Made by a program: the position numbers and the translations under genes
Part shown: one piece after another, positions 5,957 to 10,270 of the stretch
Layout: every line of letters starts with the position of its first letter
Numbering within the stretch: position 1 is the first letter of the stretch
The notes under the pieces: generated by a model
What the model was told of the DNA's origin: nothing
Database searches by the model: none
Seen by the model: only the letters and a program-made list of their open reading frames with translations
NCBI GenBank assembly: GCA_024278555.1
Contig: JAJRSX010000008.1
Span: 1 to 10,270, forward strand
Direction: 5' to 3'
Length of the DNA stretch: 10,270 nt
Origin: a bacterium
GTDB lineage: Bacteria; CG2-30-53-67; CG2-30-70-394

Positions 5957-6942
5957 TTGCGCACCTCGCCGCCCGTGGAGCGGGAGCGGACCTTCGCCGA
6001 CGTCTCCTACGAGGTCTTCCGCCGCGAGCTGGTGGCGCTGGCGGCGGGCACCCGGTCGATGCGCCACCACGCCGTCACCCGCGGGGTGGACGGGGTGGAA
6101 CGGTCGGTGGTGGTCCAGGCGGCCCTCCTGCCGGGCCACGAGGAGGACTGGGGGCGGGCCCTGGTCTCCCTGACCAACGTCTCGGACCTGCACCGCGCCG
6201 AGGCGCAGATCGAGAAGACCAACCGCACCCCGCGCATGGTCAGCGACTGCGACCAGTTTCTGGTGCGGGCGACGAGCGAGACGGAGCTGATGGAGGGGAT
6301 CTGCCGCCTCCTGGTGGAGGCGGGCGGCTGCCGCCTGGCGCGGATCGGCGAGGCGGCGGAGGACACGGCGAAGCGCATCGTACCCCTGGCCCACGCCGGC
6401 GCCCACGCCGGCTACCTGGAGGAGCAGTTCCGCCAGGCCCAGAAGATGGAGGCCCTGGGCACCCTGGTGGGGGGGGTCGCCCACGACTTCAACAACATCC
6501 TGGCGGTGATCGTCGGCAACGTCTCGGTCCTCGAGCTCGACCTCGCGGGGAGCAGGCAGACGATGCGCTCCTCCGGGGCCACGGTGAGACCCTCCTCATC
6601 GCCGACGATCGCCAGGACCTCCTGGAGAGCATGGCCGAGGTGGCCACCTCCCTGGGCCACCGGGTCCTTACCGCCCGCAATGGACGCGAGGCGGTGGCCC
6701 TCTTCCAGACCCACATGGACGCGATCGACCTGGTCCTCCTCGACGTGGTGATGCCGGAGATGGGCGGGGTGGAGGCGGCGGAGCAGATGCACGCCGAGCG
6801 GCCGCACCTGCCGGTCATCTTCATCACCGGCTACGACTTCGACGCCATCTCCGGGGCCCAGCAGATCACCGGGGCGCGAATCCTGGGGAAGCCGGTGGCC
6901 ACCCCCAACCTGGCCCGCGCCCTCAGGGAGATGGTCGGGTAG
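5957..6942 (+). pseudogene. Decayed hybrid sensor histidine kinase (PAS-GAF-HisKA, ATPase lost, receiver out of frame)
   Basis: Frame 2 has the C-terminal half of a PAS domain ending in [20 protein letters not shown] (to about 6220). A shortened GAF-like piece follows ([20 protein letters not shown], then [12 protein letters not shown], to about 6415), then the HisKA helix [19 protein letters not shown] with phosphoacceptor H at 6482-6484 in [11 protein letters not shown]. Soon after VLELDL (about 6542) the kinase sequence stops. No HATPase N, G1 or G2 box exists. A receiver then appears in frame 1 (about 6583-6942): the acidic pair in [11 protein letters not shown], phosphoacceptor D at 6742-6744 in [20 protein letters not shown], and K at 6889-6891 in LGKPV. 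An internal deletion of about 200 codons with a frame change explains this. The receiver itself is intact and could start at ATG 6631 only by losing its first strand. Confidence 0.8.
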
Positions 6943-6963
6943 GGGCCGGTTGCCGCGGGCCCA

Positions 6964-7593
6964 TCACCCCTCCGGCGGCGCCGCCACCGGCGCGGCCGTC
7001 CCCTGGCGGGCCGCCTGCCACGCCGCCTCCAGGGTGTCGGTGGAGGTCTCCGCCAGGACCGCCGCCACGTAGGCGTCGGTGAGGCGGGTGCGGATGCCCG
7101 CCTCGACCACCTGGGCGAGGTAGGAGATCCCGTCCTTGCGCTGCTGCCCCGCCTCGCCGCGCGCCGACTCGATGGCACGCTTTGCCAGCCCCACCGCCTC
7201 GGGACGGGGGTAGTTCGCCTCTGCCTGCCAGTAGAGGACCACGTCGATCGAGTCGAGGTTGGTGAGCATGCGGACGTGGTGGCGGTCGGCCCCGAGGGGG
7301 AGCTTGTTGCTGCCCACCTGGTGGGTCTCCCGCCGCCACAGGCAGCAGGTGGCCGTCTCCACCGAGGTCCCCGGCCGCAAGAGCAGGAGGGTGCCGTCCA
7401 CCGGGTCGCCCTCCCCCTCGGCCACCACCGTGAGGACCGGGGCGTGGTCGCGGAAGGGGGAGAGGCGGGCGAACTCCACCGCAAACGGGGTGGTGCGCGG
7501 CCGCCGCTCGTCGATGAGCGGCGCCAGCTCCTCCCCCGGGTCGGCGACCAGGGAGCCGTAGGCGAGGATCGCCACGCGCAGGGGGTAGCTCAC
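6964..7593 (-). CDS. Gamma-glutamylcyclotransferase-fold protein
   Basis: The product is 209 aa. GTG 7593 overlaps the fumC stop (GTGA), indicating coupled translation from the fumC transcript. The N-terminus [10 protein letters not shown] carries the YGSL nucleotide- or substrate-binding loop typical of the GGCT/AIG2-like fold, followed by [10 protein letters not shown] and [20 protein letters not shown], then [10 protein letters not shown]. The C-terminal half ([20 protein letters not shown]) is helical and ends with an Ala/Pro tail. Known fold members release 5-oxoproline from gamma-glutamyl compounds, but many relatives have no tested activity, so the substrate is uncertain. It converges with the kinase remnant 21 bp away, where a GGGCC/GGCCC hairpin (6943-6962) could stop transcription from either side. 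The link to fumarase is unexplained. Confidence 0.75.
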   Translation of the reverse strand: MSYPLRVAILAYGSLVADPGEELAPLIDERRPRTTPFAVEFARLSPFRDHAPVLTVVAEGEGDPVDGTLLLLRPGTSVETATCCLWRRETHQVGSNKLPLGADRHHVRMLTNLDSIDVVLYWQAEANYPRPEAVGLAKRAIESARGEAGQQRKDGISYLAQVVEAGIRTRLTDAYVAAVLAETSTDTLEAAWQAARQGTAAPVAAPPEG

Positions 7594-8984
7594 CGGCCCC
7601 GCGGCCCCAGCATCTGCTCCGGCCGTACCCAACGGTCGAACTCCTCTTCGGTGAGTAGCCCCAGCGCCAGGGCCGCCTCCTTCAGGGTGGTCCCCTCGGC
7701 GTGCGCCTTCTTGGCGATCTTCGCGGAGCTGTCGTAGCCGATGTGGGGGTTGAGGGCGGTCACCAGCATCAGCGACCGGTTGAGGAGCTCCTCGATGCGC
7801 GTCCGGTCCGGCTCGATCCCGGCGACGCACCGCTCTTGGAAGGAGTCGGAGGCGTCGGCGATCAGGCGGATCGACTGGAGGAGGTTGAAGATGAGGACCG
7901 GCTTGAAGACGTTGAGCTCGAAGTTCCCCGACGCCCCGGCCACGGCGACGGTCATGTCGTTGCCGATCACCTGGGCGCAGACCATGGTCATCGCCTCTGC
8001 CTGGGTGGGGTTCACCTTTCCCGGCATGATCGAGCTCCCCGGCTCGTTCGCCGGCAGGCGCAGCTCGCCGATGCCGCAGCGCGGGCCGGAGCCCATCCAG
8101 CGGATGTCGTTGGCGATCTTCATCAAGGAGCAGGCGATCGTCTTGGTCACCCCGCTCATCTCGACGATCGCGTCGTGGGCGGCGAGGGCCTCGAACTTGT
8201 TCGGCGCCGAGGTGAACGGCAGGTCGGTGATCTCGGCGATCCGCGCCGCGGACCGCTCGGCAAACTCCACGTGGCTGTTCAGCCCGGTGCCCACGGCGGT
8301 GCCGCCGAGGGCGAGCTGGCAGAGGCGTGGCAGGGCCCCCTCGACCCGCGCAATCCCGTTGGTGAGCTGCTGGGCGTAGCCGGAGAACTCGTCGCCGACG
8401 GTGAGGGGTGTTGCATCCATCAGGTGGGTGCGGCCGATCTTGGCGATCTCCGCGAAGGCATCCGCCTTCGCCGCCAGACCGTCGCGCAGACGGGTGAGCG
8501 CCGGGATAAGCCGGTCGTGGATCTGGCGCACCGCGGCGATGTGCATCGCCGTCGGGAAGGTGTCGTTGGAGCTTTGCCCCCGATTCACGTGGTCGTTCGG
8601 GTGGACCGGATCCTTCGCGCCGAGCTCGCCGCCGGCCATCTCGATGGCGCGGTTGGCGATCACCTCGTTGGCGTTCATGTTCGTCTGAGTGCCGGAGCCG
8701 GTCTGCCACACCACCAGGGGGAAGTGGTCGTCGAGCTTGCCGTCGATCACCTCCTGCGCCGCCGCCACCACCAGCTTGGCGACCTCCTCCGGCAGCTCAC
8801 CGAGCTCCGCGTTCACCTCGGCCGCGGCCCGCTTCAAGACCCCGAGGCCGTAGATCAGCTCGCGGGGGAAGCGTTCGCCGCCGATCGGAAAGTTCGCCAG
8901 GGAGCGGGCGGTCTGGGCGCCGTAGTAGCGGTCCGCCGGGACCTCCACCTCGCCCATGGTGTCGCGCTCGATCCGCTTTGCCAT
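7590..8984 (-). CDS. fumC: Class II fumarate hydratase
   Basis: This 464-aa enzyme reversibly hydrates fumarate to L-malate in the citric acid cycle. It is the iron-free, oxygen-stable class, a soluble tetramer in known cases. Family landmarks: [13 protein letters not shown] near residues 20-32, [16 protein letters not shown] (93-108), [15 protein letters not shown] (134-148), the catalytic-site H187 in [12 protein letters not shown], and the signature [11 protein letters not shown] (316-326) with S318 at the position of the catalytic serine in E. coli FumC. The length equals that family (about 467). I chose ATG 8984, which has GGAGG five bases upstream; in-frame GTG codons further up (8996, 8990) lie in the SD region. 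It leads a two-gene operon with the GGCT-fold protein and diverges from a dicarboxylate-type transporter. Confidence 0.96.
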   Translation of the reverse strand: MAKRIERDTMGEVEVPADRYYGAQTARSLANFPIGGERFPRELIYGLGVLKRAAAEVNAELGELPEEVAKLVVAAAQEVIDGKLDDHFPLVVWQTGSGTQTNMNANEVIANRAIEMAGGELGAKDPVHPNDHVNRGQSSNDTFPTAMHIAAVRQIHDRLIPALTRLRDGLAAKADAFAEIAKIGRTHLMDATPLTVGDEFSGYAQQLTNGIARVEGALPRLCQLALGGTAVGTGLNSHVEFAERSAARIAEITDLPFTSAPNKFEALAAHDAIVEMSGVTKTIACSLMKIANDIRWMGSGPRCGIGELRLPANEPGSSIMPGKVNPTQAEAMTMVCAQVIGNDMTVAVAGASGNFELNVFKPVLIFNLLQSIRLIADASDSFQERCVAGIEPDRTRIEELLNRSLMLVTALNPHIGYDSSAKIAKKAHAEGTTLKEAALALGLLTEEEFDRWVRPEQMLGPRGR

Positions 8985-9017
8985 CTCCACCTCCACCTCA
9001 GAAGAACAGGGGAGGCG

Positions 9018-9047
9018 TTTATACCGGAAAGGGGGGGAGTGCGTCAG
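9018..9047 (-). promoter_or_regulatory. Putative sigma-70 promoter of fumC
   Basis: On the minus strand, CTGACG (9047-9042) is followed after 18 nt by TATAAA (9023-9018). These match four and five of six consensus bases. The predicted start of transcription near 9011 leaves a leader of about 27 nt with a strong SD before ATG 8984. The upstream edge lies close to the first repeat array. Confidence 0.6.
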
Positions 9048-9069
9048 GGGCGGACTGGCAGACCATTTT

Positions 9070-9096
9070 CACCGGAGAGACGCAAAGGACGCGGAG
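9070..9096. repeat. Short 9-nt-period array, GACGC type
   Basis: GACGCAAAG (9079-9087) is followed directly by GACGCGGAG (9088-9096), preceded by the weaker match CACCGGAGA (9070-9078). It is read directly. I recall similar GAGACGCAAAGGACGCGGAG strings in gaps of many unrelated environmental bacteria; I cannot check frequency here. Confidence 0.65.
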
Positions 9097-9158
9097 AACG
9101 GCATCGGAAGGGCCTACCGCCCCGTCACCCACCAAGGGGCTATCCTTCCCGACCCACC

Positions 9159-9185
9159 CATCCTGTCAGTCCTGTCCATCCTGTC
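9159..9185. repeat. Three-unit 9-nt tandem array, CATCCTGTC type
   Basis: CATCCTGTC (9159-9167), AGTCCTGTC (9168-9176) and CATCCTGTC (9177-9185) are three head-to-tail units; the middle one differs at two bases. No protein reading or hairpin explains the period. Confidence 0.85.
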
Positions 9186-9214
9186 TTGGCCGTCAAAAAA
9201 GGATGCGAAAAACC

Positions 9215-9311
9215 CTAGAGTATAAGGTAAAGACCTGACCCCAGAGGTACTGCGCTAGAGTATAAGGTAAAGACCTGACCCCAGAGGTACTGTGACCCCA
9301 GAGGTACTGCG
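9215..9311. repeat. 40-bp tandem repeat, about 2.5 units
   Basis: Unit one (9215-9254) and unit two (9255-9294) are identical except for one base (C at 9253 versus T at 9293). A partial third unit covers the last 19 bases of the unit (9293-9311). Each full unit contains TATAAGGTAAAGACCTGACC and ends in CCAGAGGTACTG. The string AAAGACC in each unit (9229-9235, 9269-9275) is complementary to GGTCTTT at 9311-9317, right after the array, so the second unit could fold with the array end. I recall AAAGACCTGACCCC in gammaproteobacterial intergenic elements near REP-associated transposases; no such gene is here. Near-identity of the units implies recent duplication. Confidence 0.9.
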
Positions 9312-9374
9312 GTCTTTCCCCTCGAAAGGTTCTCCCCCTGGCGACGCCCCGGTCCGCGGTAGCAAGATCGGCCC

Positions 9375-10270
9375 ATGGCCACGCCCGCTCCCCGTCCGCG
9401 CTGGGTTCCGCTGATCGTTGGACCGGTAGCGGCGCTCCTGGTCTGGACCCTCGCCGACCTCGACCCCGCCCACCCGGCGGTCACCGCCATGGCCGGCGCG
9501 GCGGTGTGGATGGCGGTGTGGTGGCTCTTCGAGGCGGTCCCCCTGGCGGTCACCGCGCTGTTGCCCGTCGTCCTCTTCCCCCTCCTGGGGGTGGAGGCGG
9601 GCAAGGTGGTGGCGCGTGCCTACTTCAACTCGGTCATCTTCCTCTTCCTCGGCGGCTTCCTCATCGCCCTGGCCATGGAGCGGTGGAAGCTGCACCGGCG
9701 TATCGCCCTGCGCATCCTCCTGCTCGTGGGCGGCAGTCCCGGCGGGGTGGTCCTCGGCTTCATGGTGGTGACCGCCTTCCTCTCGATGTGGATCTCCAAC
9801 ACCGCCACCACCATGATGCTCGTCCCCATGGCGATGGCGGTGATCCGCCAGATGGAGGGAGAACGGGGGCGCGAGGCGGTCCGCCCCTTCGCGGTGGCGC
9901 TGCTCCTGGGCGTCGCCTATGCCGCCTCCGAGGGGGGGGTGGCGACCCTCATCGGGACGCCGCCGAACCTCGCCTTCGCGCAGATCTTCGCCACCACCTT
10001 CCCGGCGGCGCCGGAGATCTCCTTCGCCCGCTGGATGGTCCTCGGCCTGCCGATCTCCCTGGTGATGCTGGCGATCACCTGGCTGCTCCTCACCCGCCTC
10101 CTCTACCCGATGAAGGGGATCGAGCGCATCCCGCGCCAGGTCCTGGCCGATGAGCACGCCGCCCTCGGCCCCACCCAACCGGAGGAGCGGTGGGTCCTCG
10201 TCCTGTCGGTGGCGGCAGCGCTCCTGTGGATCTTCCGGCGGCCGATCCACGCCGGCGCCCTCACCGTCCC
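9375..10270 (+). CDS. DASS/SLC13-family sodium-coupled anion (likely dicarboxylate) symporter, cut by the window end
   Basis: The frame is open from ATG 9375 to the window end (298 codons), so the C-terminal part is missing. The family usually has 450-500 aa. After a short basic N-terminus (ATPAPRPRW), hydrophobic helices follow closely: VGPVAALLVWTL, AAVWMAVWWLFEAVPLAVTALL, VIFLFLGGFLIALAME, VVLGFMVVTAFLSMWIS and others. Two family marks are present: the substrate/sodium-site SNT at residues 141-143 (WISNTATTMML) and the loop GTPPNLAF (194-201). The second SNT motif would lie beyond the edge. DASS members import succinate, fumarate, malate, citrate or sulfate with sodium. Divergence from fumC favours C4-dicarboxylates, which is inference. 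No strong SD precedes the start. Confidence 0.88.
   Translation, partial: MATPAPRPRWVPLIVGPVAALLVWTLADLDPAHPAVTAMAGAAVWMAVWWLFEAVPLAVTALLPVVLFPLLGVEAGKVVARAYFNSVIFLFLGGFLIALAMERWKLHRRIALRILLLVGGSPGGVVLGFMVVTAFLSMWISNTATTMMLVPMAMAVIRQMEGERGREAVRPFAVALLLGVAYAASEGGVATLIGTPPNLAFAQIFATTFPAAPEISFARWMVLGLPISLVMLAITWLLLTRLLYPMKGIERIPRQVLADEHAALGPTQPEERWVLVLSVAAALLWIFRRPIHAGALTV

Larger units (their letters stand above)
8985..9374. other. Divergent intergenic region with promoter and three repeat arrays
   Basis: The 390 bp between fumC (minus) and the transporter (plus) encode no protein I can support. From left to right they hold the fumC SD and promoter (to 9047), a short array of GACGC units (9070-9096), a three-unit CATCCTGTC array (9159-9185), an A-run (9195-9200) and the 40-bp tandem repeat (9215-9311). 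No convincing transporter promoter was found; TATAAG occurs in each full 40-bp unit (9221-9226, 9261-9266), but neither has a matching -35. Confidence 0.6.

Noticed and set aside
4598-6484. Long open minus-strand frame opposite tgt and the kinase remnant
   Set aside because: Antisense of clear Tgt motifs; no domain is recognisable in it.
9215-9311. CRISPR-like array
   Set aside because: The 40-bp units are directly adjacent with no spacers, and no cas genes are present.
9255-10250. Minus-strand 331-codon frame opposite the transporter
   Set aside because: H/E/R/G-rich shadow of the hydrophobic transporter sequence on the plus strand.

Overview
The window is very GC-rich, densely coding bacterial DNA, and most third codon positions are G or C. 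I read it as a chromosomal stretch from a high-GC proteobacterium, possibly a gammaproteobacterium. The class is an inference from codon use and gene types. There are no rRNA, tRNA, CRISPR, phage or plasmid genes.

Layout, left to right. Positions 2-124 are the end of an unassigned gene, perhaps a gamma-class carbonic anhydrase-like protein. A 326-bp gap follows, with a large inverted repeat built of ACACGAAA units and a repeat-containing promoter. Next is a vapBC-type toxin-antitoxin pair (451-699 and 696-1088, overlapping by GTGA). A 944-aa secreted or lipid-anchored peptidase (1219-4053) combines a TolB/WD40-like propeller, a PA domain, an M28 zinc peptidase and a C-terminal PDZ domain. A small arginine-rich ORF (4056-4274, minus) converges on it. 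A patch of clearly lower GC (about 4275-4603) follows, with a protein-like minus-strand frame I cannot identify. Then come tgt (queuosine tRNA modification, 4604-5785), a 33-codon ORF with a GC hairpin, and the remains of a hybrid histidine kinase (5957-6942). The kinase has lost its ATPase domain, and its receiver lies in another frame.

The right end is metabolic. A minus-strand operon carries fumC (class II fumarase) and a gamma-glutamylcyclotransferase-fold protein, overlapping by GTGA. A DASS/SLC13-type anion:sodium symporter runs divergently and leaves the window. Fumarase beside a likely C4-dicarboxylate transporter suggests a shared role in dicarboxylate use. The 390 bp between them hold a good fumC promoter, two short 9-nt-period arrays and a 40-bp tandem repeat of about 2.5 units.

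Most genes are ordinary. The parts that merit a second look are non-coding or decayed: the three short-period repeat arrays, the 40-bp tandem repeat, the low-GC patch, the internally deleted kinase, and competing inverted arms around the tgt start codon. I do not see a clear new defence or biosynthetic system.
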